Source: Chrysaora quinquecirrha
Taxonomy: Eukaryota > Cnidaria > Scyphozoa > Semaeostomeae > Pelagiidae
Assembly (NCBI GenBank): GCA_014526335.1
Contig: JACTAT010000060.1
Coordinates: 8,783,686 to 8,847,685 of the forward strand
Reading direction: 5' to 3'
Length of the DNA stretch: 64,000 bases
The first letter of the stretch is position 1. The number at the start of each line of letters is the position of its first letter. The notes below the pieces were generated by a model. It was not told where the DNA came from. It saw nothing but the letters and a program-made list of their open reading frames with translations, and did no database searches. Positions 21,870-32,102 of this stretch are shown here, in pieces. Made by a program: the position numbers and the translations under genes.

Positions 21870-22280
21870 CTTCCTATATCATTGAAAAGGTTATTCGATC
21901 ATATCTCGATAAGAAACGCACAACAGGTTCTAATTCTTCTCCCAATAGTGTCTCATCTTACAGGGAAACGGTTAGCCCCAGCTATTTGAAGCTTCCTTAC
22001 ATTGGGCGTTTCTCTCTTGCCACCAAGCATAAAATTAAGAATATTGTTAAACGTTATTGTTCTGATTTAGATATTAAACTTATTTTCACATCCTTTAAAT
22101 TACGTAATTTGTTTAAGGTTAAGGATTCTGTGCCCAAATGCCTCAGATCTCGTGTAGTTTACAAATTTTCTTGTGCCGGATGCAGTAACGCATCTTATGT
22201 CGGGGAAACAAGCCGCCATCTTTCTACACGGATCCGTGAGCATTTGGTCACAGATAAGAATTCACACATTCTTAAACACT

Positions 22281-24046
22281 AGCTCTTGCCCGTCTAAGAC
22301 CACCGCCTCGTGAGGACCACCGCCTCATGAGGACCACCGCCTTATAAGGTTAGTGCATTAAAATTATTGAGAGAAGCCATGCCTTCATCCAGATCATGTA
22401 TTAGTTATAAGAGATAGCTCTTGCCCTTGTCTGACCACAGCCTCGTGACAACCTCCGCCTCATAACAACCTCCGCCTTATAAGGTTTGTGCATTCAAGTG
22501 ATTCCATGGTCCTTACCCATACTTCTGTTTGCAGACGTAACTTCTACTTAGATCCTTTATTCTGGTCCTAGGTCCTTTTTTGACCCTAGTTCAGGGTCCT
22601 GTTCCCCATTCCCTCTAAATCTTATGTTCCGTGGTATTAGTTCATGATCTTTAAGCCATAATGGGTCCTGTTTCTACTCCCTGTCCAAGGCATGAGGTAG
22701 CCCTTGCCCATCTCTGACTACAACCTGGTGACAACCCTTGCATCATAAGAACCTCTATCTTAAAGGTCTGTGCAGTCAAGTTGTTAGTCATTACATGGCC
22801 CTAATCTATACTGCTGCCTGCAGATCAATTGTCTACTTATTTCCTTTTTCTAGTCGTAGGTCCTGTTTCTTGGTCCTAGTCCAGGGTCCTGTTCCTTGGT
22901 ATTAATCTGGGTTCCTTGGTCCATAATAACTGGTCCTGTTTCTGCTCCCTGTCAAGGGTCCCTTTACTCCAAGTGAAGGAACTGTTCCTTGGTCTTAGTC
23001 CAAGGGGCTTAGTCTATGAAAATTTTCTTAATCTTAGTTACACTTATCAAGAATCAGTATACTATTTGTGTGAGAGGCGGATGTCATGCAAAGGGCATGC
23101 CCGACGTCCGTAAAAAAGCGAAATCAACTTTCAACAGCCAAACGAATGTGTCAGTGAAAAAATAATATTAGAAATTATTTTTCCTAAAGCAAACAGTGAC
23201 TGAAAGGTTATTCTATAACGGAGAAATTTGGGCTAAATCATTCCCGATGAAAACAATTCGCTTTTTAAAGCAAATTTTAACTGAAGCCTTTTGAAATCAC
23301 TATCATTTCGATTTATTGGAAAGGAAAACGTACCTGCACTGCATGCTAACAAAGATCGATGGTGCTTGAGTATTAAGCATTGATGTAACCTTAGACTTCA
23401 ATAGGGCAGTCACCAGTCAGTAATGTAATGTACTGTACAGTTGCTTACGAAAGTAAAACAATGAAACGAATAATACTGAAAATACATCTACCAGGCTTCC
23501 GTCAAAACAAAGAAAGTATTTGCCAAGTAGGCGGAAGTCATGCCAAGGGTCACGGTCAACACAGCAGGCTTACATTGTTGTGCTCTTGCAAAATGTAATT
23601 CACCTGTCAACAGTCCGAAGAAGTTGCAAGAGGAAAAGAGAAATTATTTTCGCATGACTAAACAGAAAACCAAAACCCGTCTTTTTGGATCCAGAACTGG
23701 TAAATTAATTTTAATTTTCAATCATTTCGTAAGAAGAACCTGTTAGGAAACGAAAACATCAAAAATCTAAATTAAATTTGATGCAAGTGTGCTTAAATGC
23801 GCGACTGAAATTCGTTCATGCCGGGCGATTGTTTCAAGTAGGACCAGTGACGCAGATCAAAGAAGAGGGGTTAGCCCCATTACCCCAGCGTCTGCAGCAG
23901 ATACGAAGAAACGAAGTAGTTTTGGCTCGCCTACCCCACGGGCGGCAGAGTCTTGCGAAAACGGCACGTCGATATCTGGCACGGCCTTTCCGAAACGACT
24001 CCGACAAAAAAGGTGTGATAATCCTCTTCATGCATTAGTTATAAGA
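22281..24046. repeat. Insertion splitting the GIY-YIG domain; three diverged AGCTCTTGCCC units
   Basis: Units starting agctcttgccc occur at about 22281, 22417 and 22697 (agcccttgccc), each followed by GACCACCGCCTC-like triplets and a CTTATAAGGTT.GTGCATT segment. Runs of GGTCCTGTTCC and TTGGTCCTAGTC follow to about 23000. The direct repeat ATTAGTTATAAGAGAT at about 22401 and 24035 suggests a duplication. From 23543 to 23741 and 23778 to 24038 there are exon-like frames (Lys/Arg-rich, ...KRNYFRMTKQKTKTRLF) that I cannot assign. Confidence 0.6.
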
Positions 24047-24370
24047 GATTTTAAGGACTCTCCTGGTTGTCGTGAATTTTGCTCTGAGGACTCTTTTACA
24101 GTTCTGGATACCGCCCACACGTCTTTTCAATTAAAAATCAAGGAAGCCTTACATATCTTGGGAGAAGCCTCTCTCAATAGGCAGCTTTACCATTATAATT
24201 TGACTTTAGTATAATAGTTTCGGCGTTTTTGTTTTTCTTTGTTTTTTCTTTGTTTTTTACACTTTAATTGTAATTAGGTTTTTTAGATCTTTTCCCTTTT
24301 GCCTCTTTAAATTATTATTGTTACCTAGCTTTGTAATAAATTCAACGTTTTTTATTTTAATTTCTCATTA

Positions 24371-24409
24371 ACTGAAGATGGATTGAGTAATCCGAAACAT
24401 GTCTTGTTC
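24371..24409 (+). ncRNA. Hammerhead-ribozyme-like motif at Penelope 3' end
   Basis: The core CTGAAGA (24372-24378) fits CUGANGA. Stem II is GGATT (24380-24384) paired with AATCC (24389-24393) with loop GAGT. GAAA follows (24394-24397), then a tiny stem III ACATGT and C at the cleavage position (24403). One unpaired T precedes stem II, and stem I is weak here, so activity is doubtful. Hammerhead motifs are known in Penelope-like elements. The following AGTTGTCGTTT is shared with the motif region at 38872. Confidence 0.55.
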
Positions 24410-24600
24410 GAAAATAAAAGTTGTCGTTTTTCTTCTGCAATTTTAAGGGGTTTCCCGTACCCCTCTGGCGGAGGAGCAGTAGGTGACATTCAAAATTTGC
24501 TGAGAAGGAGCATTTACGAGACCGAGGCTGGGTTCTTTGGGAGTGTTTGAAAGTTTTTGGCCTTGGGAGAATTGAGAAGTGAGATCCTTTCCTGTTCATC

Positions 24601-26042
24601 ATGTCAAAATCTTCAACTGCACGCGAGTTCAGGAAAGTAGATGTCGATAAATTCGATGAAGATAGATTCCAGGATGACCAGGCCGAAGAAGAACAAGATT
24701 CTGGGCCAAGTGAAGGAGAAATTCAGCAACTTCTAATGTCGTATCCTCTTCCTGGTTGTGGCTGCTAGGCCCATAGGGACCTATCCTTGCTCCGGAATGG
24801 GCCTCAGTTATGACACCTAAATATGTATATGTAAAGTAGTAAGCCTTAGATAGCTTTTATTTAAAAAATTTTTAATTTCTCAAAAAAATCCAAATTTGAT
24901 AAAATTTAAAATTTGGATGAAAAAAATGAAATATATGTTAATTTCCTTGACTGTTGAATTCAGAAAAAAGAACAATGATGCTTTGAAGCTTCTACTCTCA
25001 CAAGCTCCTGCTGGGTCAAAGAGCAAGGACAGAAAGGTGCTTGCTTGTGCCGAGTGAAGGCATTCTCTTTTGATGTCTTTTCATTTCCTTTTAGTTGCAC
25101 CTGCTCAGTCAGGAACGACAGTTACATCTCAATCAGTATCAGTTAAAATTGACTGCAAAATTACCTCTTCCCTCAACCCAGTCTGGATTTTGTGGCAGGA
25201 GTGTACCCCAGCTGAAATTCGACCTGTGCCAAAGGCACACATGATGCGTGCCTATATTTATTAACGTACATCAATCAACGGAAATGGTGAAAACAAACAA
25301 AAAACACATGATTTATGACATAATTCAGTACAGAAACACATAATCATGTTTTGTTGACATTTTAAAGGTGCTCTTGGCTGAAAATAGCTTCAAAAATTGA
25401 TGGTAGCACACCCAAGATCTTGTCTAAACCTGCCACAAAATCCTGACTGGCCCTCAACTAGTCTGCAGAGTTGGCACTGTCCCAACGAGATCTCAGGTGT
25501 GCCATCACAAAGAAATTACAAGTGCAAAAAAATGATTCTAACAATCATTTTTCACTCACATAAACAATGAAACAATGGTGGATTTGTGTGCAACATCAAA
25601 CCAACAAAAATATCTCAGGTGCACCACTCACTTGCTCTGCAAACTGGTCCCTCTGACTTTAACAGTGCCAGTCTCTGGTGAAGTTGGTCAAGATAGAATA
25701 TTACCACTATAACAGGGCATCAGCAGGGCCATTGAGAAAGAGCATAAGCCTTGAATTGTTGTATCACAGACCCTTCCAAGTCTCATAGTTTTGCCCCAAA
25801 ATTATATATGCCCCTATAAATGAATACCTTAGAAAGATTTGTTTAATTTGTCTATCTTTTCACAGGATAAAGCTTTTGATCTCATAATAAGAGTGTTAAC
25901 GTCATACAAAACATCAGATATTGGAGGAGCAGCATCATCTCTGTCTACGAAAGAAGCTGATGTTCTCATGAAATATATCTACAGAGGATTTGCTGAACCA
26001 AGTGACAGTTATTGTGCTTCGTTGTTAACATGGCATGACAAG
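24601..26042 (+). CDS. ARPC5: Actin-related protein 2/3 complex subunit 5, final exon not found
   Basis: Exons 24601-24740, 24964-25036 and 25866-26042 join in phase for 130 residues. The N-terminus has AREFRKVDVDKFDEDRFQDD, then an acidic stretch; the second exon is NNDALKLLLSQAP; the third contains VLTSYKTSDIGGAASSL, KEADVLMKYIYRGF and SLLTWHDK, all matching ARPC5 (p16-Arc). The subunit stabilises the Arp2/3 complex, which nucleates branched actin in the cytoplasm. Family length is about 150, so only about 20 C-terminal residues (the VGGxGSIxRVLTxRKTV end in known members) are missing. I searched by eye to 28.6 kb on the plus strand and did not find them. The start is the first Met and agrees with family starts. 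Confidence 0.93.
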
Positions 26043-26208
26043 GTTCGAAACTTCTTATGTTGATGACTTTTTATCCAGGGGGCACTTAGTACCTTATCTG
26101 CTATCATGATAATGGGGGGTCATTTAAGGATTCAAGGAACAAGGGTACATCCGAAATATAACCAGGAACAAGGAACATCACTAAAATTAAAAGGAAAGTA
26201 CATCCTTG

Positions 26209-26632
26209 ATTATCCGAACAGGTTGAACTCAATTTTACGGAGGGTCGTTCGGATAAGCCGAAAATTCGGATAATCGAGGACGACAATTTCGCTTGCTAAC
26301 TTGCCTTTCAAGTTTATTGTTACCGTCCACAGGTACTTAAAGATCGCTTAGTTGGATTGCAGGCGATATTAGTAGAAATTTTTCGACGCGAAGTACACTA
26401 CATTACACCCGAAAAAATGTTATTGTTTCTGAAAAAGTTAAAATCTGTTAAAAACGAAAGAGAAACTGATTTAATATAATGGTTAAAATAATGCAGTTAT
26501 TATATTGGATAAAAATTCAAAGTAGTGGGGCTTACATTTGGTTAACCTAAAATTAATTTGGACAAAACAGAAGGGTTTAAAACATTTTGTGTTTCGGAAA
26601 ATTAAGGTTCGGATAATCGAGGGTGTTCTAAC
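26209..26632. mobile_element. Pogo/Tigger-like short element
   Basis: Inverted ends share CATCCTTGATTATCCGAAC (left) and the complement of CACCCTCGATTATCCGAAC (right). Internal copies of TTCGGATAATCGAGG occur near both ends. CTCGATTATCCGAA ends are common in pogo/Tigger elements. No transposase remains. Confidence 0.6.
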
Positions 26633-27239
26633 AGATCGAAAGACAGTCTAGATAAGCATGTTCTTTATTTTTTACTATTTTCTTTTTCTTATCCAAATAA
26701 GTCCGTCCAAAAGAGACTGCAGATTTCATAATAATAGCAATAATTTTTAGTATTTTTGATCATTCAGCAATAATTCTTCAGAGCTTCGAAATTATGTCAT
26801 AATTCGTTCGAATTGCTCAGGCGTTCTTAGTGTTCCGATTTATATTTGCGAAGAACTCATACCTTATGGTGAGATTTCAGTGTGCGACAACTCTGTTGCA
26901 AGCTCAGACCCAGACAAGGGAAATTTCATTTTTTCGATAGACGAAGAAAGAAAAATACTAATAAATAATTCCATCAAAATAAAACTTAAAACTACGATAA
27001 TTTTATCAAAAATTGATTATTTGATAATAGATACGTTAAAACGAGAAATAACAAGTTTTAAGGGTTTAATTTTGCATCAGTGAGATTGGACAGGCATTAG
27101 CTATTTGCATCCCGAGACTTCGTTAACATTTTCAAAGAATATGGCTTCATATCATGGCTCAAATGAACAAGTTGGCGAATATTGTATAAAATGAACTTCT
27201 TCATTGATGCAGTATCAATAGAGAGTGCTGACGAGTACA

Positions 27240-28460
27240 GTATGATTGGCAGTTCTTTTTTTAATGCAATATGAAATTATCATGATGAGGAACACGGAAT
27301 AAAGAAATACAGCATGAAATGAAGATGCAGACGAATACAGCATGAAATGCATAACAGACATGCCGACGAATACATAATGAAATGAACAAACTGACCACGT
27401 GCAGCATGAAGTGACCATGCAGACGAATGCAGTATGAAATGAACATCTATTTGAATGCCTTATGAAATGAAGATCAAGCTGACCAATACAGCTGACCAAT
27501 ACAGCATGAAGTGACAATGCAATGCAGATGAATACAGTATTAAATTAACATGTATTTGAATGCGGTGTGAAATAAGTATGCTAACGAATACAGCATGAAA
27601 TGAACATCTTTTGAGTGCGGTATGAAAATTATTTGCTGGCGAGTACAGCATGAAATGAACATCTATATGAATCGAGTTTGAAATGATTTGCTGACAAATA
27701 CAGCATGAAATGAACATCTATTTGAATGCCGTATGAAATGAGAATGCCGACGAATACAGCATGAAATGAACATCTATTTGAATGCTGTGTGAAATGATTT
27801 GCTGACGAATACAGCATGAAATGAACATCTATTTGAATGCAGTATGAAATGATTTGCTGGCGAGTACAGCATGAAATGAACATCTATATGAATCGAGTTT
27901 GAAATGATTTGCTGACAAATACAGCATGAAATGAACATCTATTTGAATGCTGCATGAAATGATTTGCTGACAAATACAGCATGAAATGAACATCTATTTG
28001 AATGCTGCATGAAATGATTTGCTGACAAATACAGCATGAAATGAACATCTATTTGAATGCTGCATGAAATGATTTGCTGACAAATACAGCATGAAATGAA
28101 CATCTATTTGAATGCTGTGTGAAATGATTTGCTGACAAATACAGCATGAAATGAACATCTATTTGAATGCTGCATGAAATGATTTGCTGACAAATACAGC
28201 ATGAAATGAACATCTATTTGAATGCCGTATGAAATGAGAATGCCGACGAATACAATATGAAATGAACATCTTTTTGAATGCAGCATGAAATAACGAATAC
28301 AGTATGAACATGCTTTTCAGCTTTACAATGCAATATGAAATGAACATGCTTAAACGGTATGAAATGAAAACACAGACGGATTTTGTATGAAATGAGCATT
28401 CTTTGGAATACACTAGGCCTATGCAGTACGATACGAAATGAATATGCTGATAAAATGAAC
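27240..28460. repeat. 55-bp minisatellite (ACAGCATGAAATGAACATC type)
   Basis: The central part (27850-28200) repeats a 55-bp unit almost exactly; each unit has two related halves of about 27-28 bp containing GCATGAAATGA. The flanks are more diverged. The reverse complement of the half unit (TTCATACTGTATTCGTCAGC) is also the unit of the array at 37137-37670. Cys/His/Phe-rich minus-strand frames here are artefacts. Confidence 0.9.
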
Positions 28461-29015
28461 ATGTTGGTAAAGCTGATGAGCAGAATGTGAAATCAATCAG
28501 AATGAATATGACGGCGATTAAGGTACAAAACGCTGATAAATACAGATTTTAATGGAGATGGAAATGAATACTGTTTCAAGCAAAGAGGCCAAATCAGCAT
28601 TTAAAGAGCCAAATTACAATAAAACTAAATGCTAATAAAACAACTTTGACAGACACTGGTATACAGTGTAAAGCGCACAAAAGAAGCGGAACTTATAAGA
28701 ACCTTCAACCTAAAATTTTGGTGGAAAATCTTCAAAAATTGCCTTGAAGGTTGTTTTAAGCATCGAGGCACTGCTTCAAGCACCAGAGAACAAGACAATA
28801 TACACTCTACTGCGGTCCTGGGCAAAGTAAAGTCTCCTTGTATGTTTTTTCGCCATAAATTGTATCCCAAAATAAAGAACCACAACAAGGCTATGTGTCA
28901 AAAATTAAGGTTCTTTCGTGCGGGTTTTTACTGTGAATTCCCCCCCCCCACGATCCTCAACCCCTACCATTACAAATCACAAATTAGTTATATTGTCAGA
29001 CATTATCATACAAAT

Positions 29016-32000
29016 CTACGTTTCAACCTCTCTTTTATCAACAGTCTCAGCTACGTCTTCAGAATTTTCAAGAGTTCCATCATTTTCTTTATCTCTTTCT
29101 GTTTCTTTAGTTGCATTTTCATCATCAATCGATGGCCAATTTTCTTCCTCCTTTTCTGGAAGACTTCTCTGCTCTTGTTTCAGACGTTCATTTAGTGCCC
29201 TCAACGCTTTTCGCCTGCAATTATAACAACAAATTCGGTTTATCGTCCACAAATGGTCTACTTACAATTCGGCGTCGAGAAGTCGAATTCAAGAAATAGC
29301 GTCAGAATTAGAGCAGTGTTTTAGGATCATGTTTTGCAGATGTTTTGGGTCAGAATCATTGAAATAAAATCATGGATATAACTGATATCACAGTGGGGGA
29401 TTGGGGGCCCTAATAGAAGAAAACAACGTTTTTTGATCAAAATCCATTTTGCGTTTGTTTACGTTTCGCTATTTCCCCATTCGAAATTTCCAACTTCGTA
29501 AGAGGAGTGGGTCCGCTAAATTGAATGCGTCCCCAGAAATGGTAATACGCGAAAAACATATTCAAAATGCGTTTCCAGGCAAGAGCTACACGCGTGCAGG
29601 CTTTTTTATACCTTACTTAAGCAGCATCTGTGATTTCATCAACGACTGACCCAAATCTCAGAGACTCGCGTTTCTTATAAGGCAAAAAGCGTGTGTAAAA
29701 TATAAGAGAAGGAGGGATATAAACGAAGATCATGTGAAGGTTGAGATGGCAGGGAAAAAAGCAAGAGAAAGACAAAGATTGAAGATGAAAGACTGAATGA
29801 CGGAAATATTTGGTGTTGGAGATGGAGAACAGCAAGGCGAGATCGCAATCACCCCACGTCCAACCCCCTTCTAACTCGCCCCACTTTTTAGGTCAATTCA
29901 CCCTATCTTTTAAGTCGATTTACCCCATTTTTGAAGTCAACTCGCCCCACATTAAATGTAATCTTACCCCACCTCAAAAGTCAACTCGCCTTCACTGTAA
30001 ATAAAGGCGGGTTAACAGTATCTTTTTTCGCTGACATAAAAGTCCCAAGTTGGGGGCTCTACTTGACCATGTTTAGGCAATGCAGGGCAAGTTGGGAGTG
30101 GGCGAGTTGAACTGTTACTGATCGCAAGAGAAAGGAAAAGATAGAGGAAGAGCGCACCATATGATCTGTCTACGATTGCCAGGATGCCAGAAGAAGTACA
30201 TGCTTTTTTTTATAAGGAACCTACCTCAAGGCCTAGTTCTTCAAGTGCCTTATTTTTGGACCTCTTTTGAGGCAATTGTAGTTCCAAAAGTTCCTTAATA
30301 GTTCCTTAAATTTAACTGCACATACAGTGGTCTCAACAATAAAAGAGAGACACTTGCATGTAAGCAGAGCTCGAGAATACTCAAGGAAACATTTGATACA
30401 TGCTTAACGTACAATTTATGTGGTTTTCGACTGCAAATGAATGGAACCAGCTTTCTAAAACTATTCAACAATAAAAAGTTGCTTAATGATTTTCTCTTTA
30501 GTAGTATAAGTTCTTTAAATTTTCGGGCCTTCTACACGTAGGTTCCTTATAAAGTGGTTCCTCATAAAAAAAGCGTGTATATAAGTTAGGGCATTTTATG
30601 TAAATTAAAGTACCAGGAAGCAGTAATCCCTAAAAAGATTGTATCAAATTTACAACCCTACCTTCGTCTTTCTGCATCGCTTGGACTAGTTCCTGGTAAA
30701 CTTATCGTTATTGAAGAAGGAGCTCCGACGTCATAAGTTCGAACTGGAGCTTTGCAAAAGCCAGTCTTTAAGAGTATGTTGAAAAAGATCTGTGAAATCT
30801 TCTGAATTGGAGGCCTTGAAAAATACATTCAGTTGTTAGTAAATTTTAAGGCCCTGGCCAAACGATCAAACATTGTTGGTCAAGCATTTGAGATTTGTTT
30901 GTCAAGGAAAATGTTTGACCGTTTGATCACGTCCAAAAACATTGCTGGTCCATAATTTTTGTTTGCGTAAAACCAATAGTTTTTGTGTTATTCAAGGAAC
31001 CTTTGGTCTGAGTTGAGGCTGGAGTTCCTTAATATTTAAACGAAATGAGGCTGAAAGTTCTTTACACTGTTATACTGTTTCTTATAGTGAAATAAGTATG
31101 TTTGAATACTAATTTTTACAGCAAATTCATTTAAACTTGCTTCGTTTTCTAATGTTAAATCTAAATTAGTTTTGGGGGAAGTACTAATAGCTATTCTCTT
31201 TTTATTTGTACAAACCAACTTTTTATTGAAAAAACGTTGTTCTTAGTTTTTTATCCGAGCCTTGATAGTTCCTAAAAGTTCCTTAAGTATTGAAAAAAAA
31301 TAAGAAACTCCAGCCTCAACTTGGACCAAAGGTTCCTTTTAGGTACCTCATAGGAGCAGGAAAAAATGTTGCGAGAACAAAATGTTCATTCATGTCTCCT
31401 TTGATTCCTTTTCCTCTTGGTTGATAGAATCGTAGGTAAACCCATCCAGTTAGTATACCATTCAATAGCAACAGTGGATGAGCCATCGGTAGTATGCCAA
31501 CTGTAGCAAATACACAGCTAAGTGTGATCAATATTGATGGTATAGCCTAGAAACAAAACATATAGTTTTGAGATGTTAGTTCCAACTTCTGAGGATTGGA
31601 ATTATGATGCTGACGATCAAGGATATTGAACTGGAGGATTTCTATGTTGATGTGATCCTAATGGTGATTCTAATAATGGTCAAGATGAAGATGATGAAAG
31701 TAATAGATGATGATGATAATGGTGATGATAATAATTACAATGAATGATAATGATGATGGATGATGATTAGGATGATGAAGATGATGATGATGGTGGTGAG
31801 GATGATTAATCATATAGATGATTGTGATGATAATGATGATGATAATGATTACGATGATGATGTTAACAATGATAATGATTACAATGATGAAGATAATGAT
31901 GATGGTCATGATGATGATGATGATGACTGATCATGGTAATAACGTTGTTGATGATGATGGCGAGGATGATTGATCATGTAGATGATTGTGATGATGACGA

Positions 32001-32042
32001 TGATATTCATGATGATGATAATGATAATAATGATAGATGATA

Positions 32043-32102
<60 letters not shown>

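Larger units (their letters stand above)
19824..24415 (+). mobile_element. Decayed Penelope-like retroelement (RT plus GIY-YIG endonuclease)
   Basis: Successive frames carry an N-terminal Lys-rich region (19824 onward), LKPDKGNGVVVLDR at about 20350-20392 in a shifted frame, GLPKMHK and FRPIVSS, the RT motif A FDVESLFTNIPL (about 20800), VAMGSPLAPVLANLFMG and the catalytic YVDD of motif C (about 21095), FLDVLVS, then a C-terminal GIY-YIG domain (SYVGETSRHLSTRIREH, 22190-22243). The end of that domain (FKDSPGCREFC to LYHYNLTL) resumes at about 24047-24213. At least two frameshifts (about 20335 and 20935), a MITE (21467-21869) and a 1.8-kb insertion (about 22281-24046) show the copy is dead. 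Penelope-like elements encode exactly this RT/GIY-YIG pair. The 3' flank carries a hammerhead-like motif. Confidence 0.92.

Noticed and set aside
27215..28462. CRISPR-like regular repeats
   Set aside because: The 55-bp units are contiguous without unique spacers, and the window is animal nuclear DNA.
29810..30120. Repeated TCAACTCGCCCCAC segments as a possible MITE
   Set aside because: The units and the distant GTGGGCGAGTT are suggestive, but no clear ends or target duplication could be defined.
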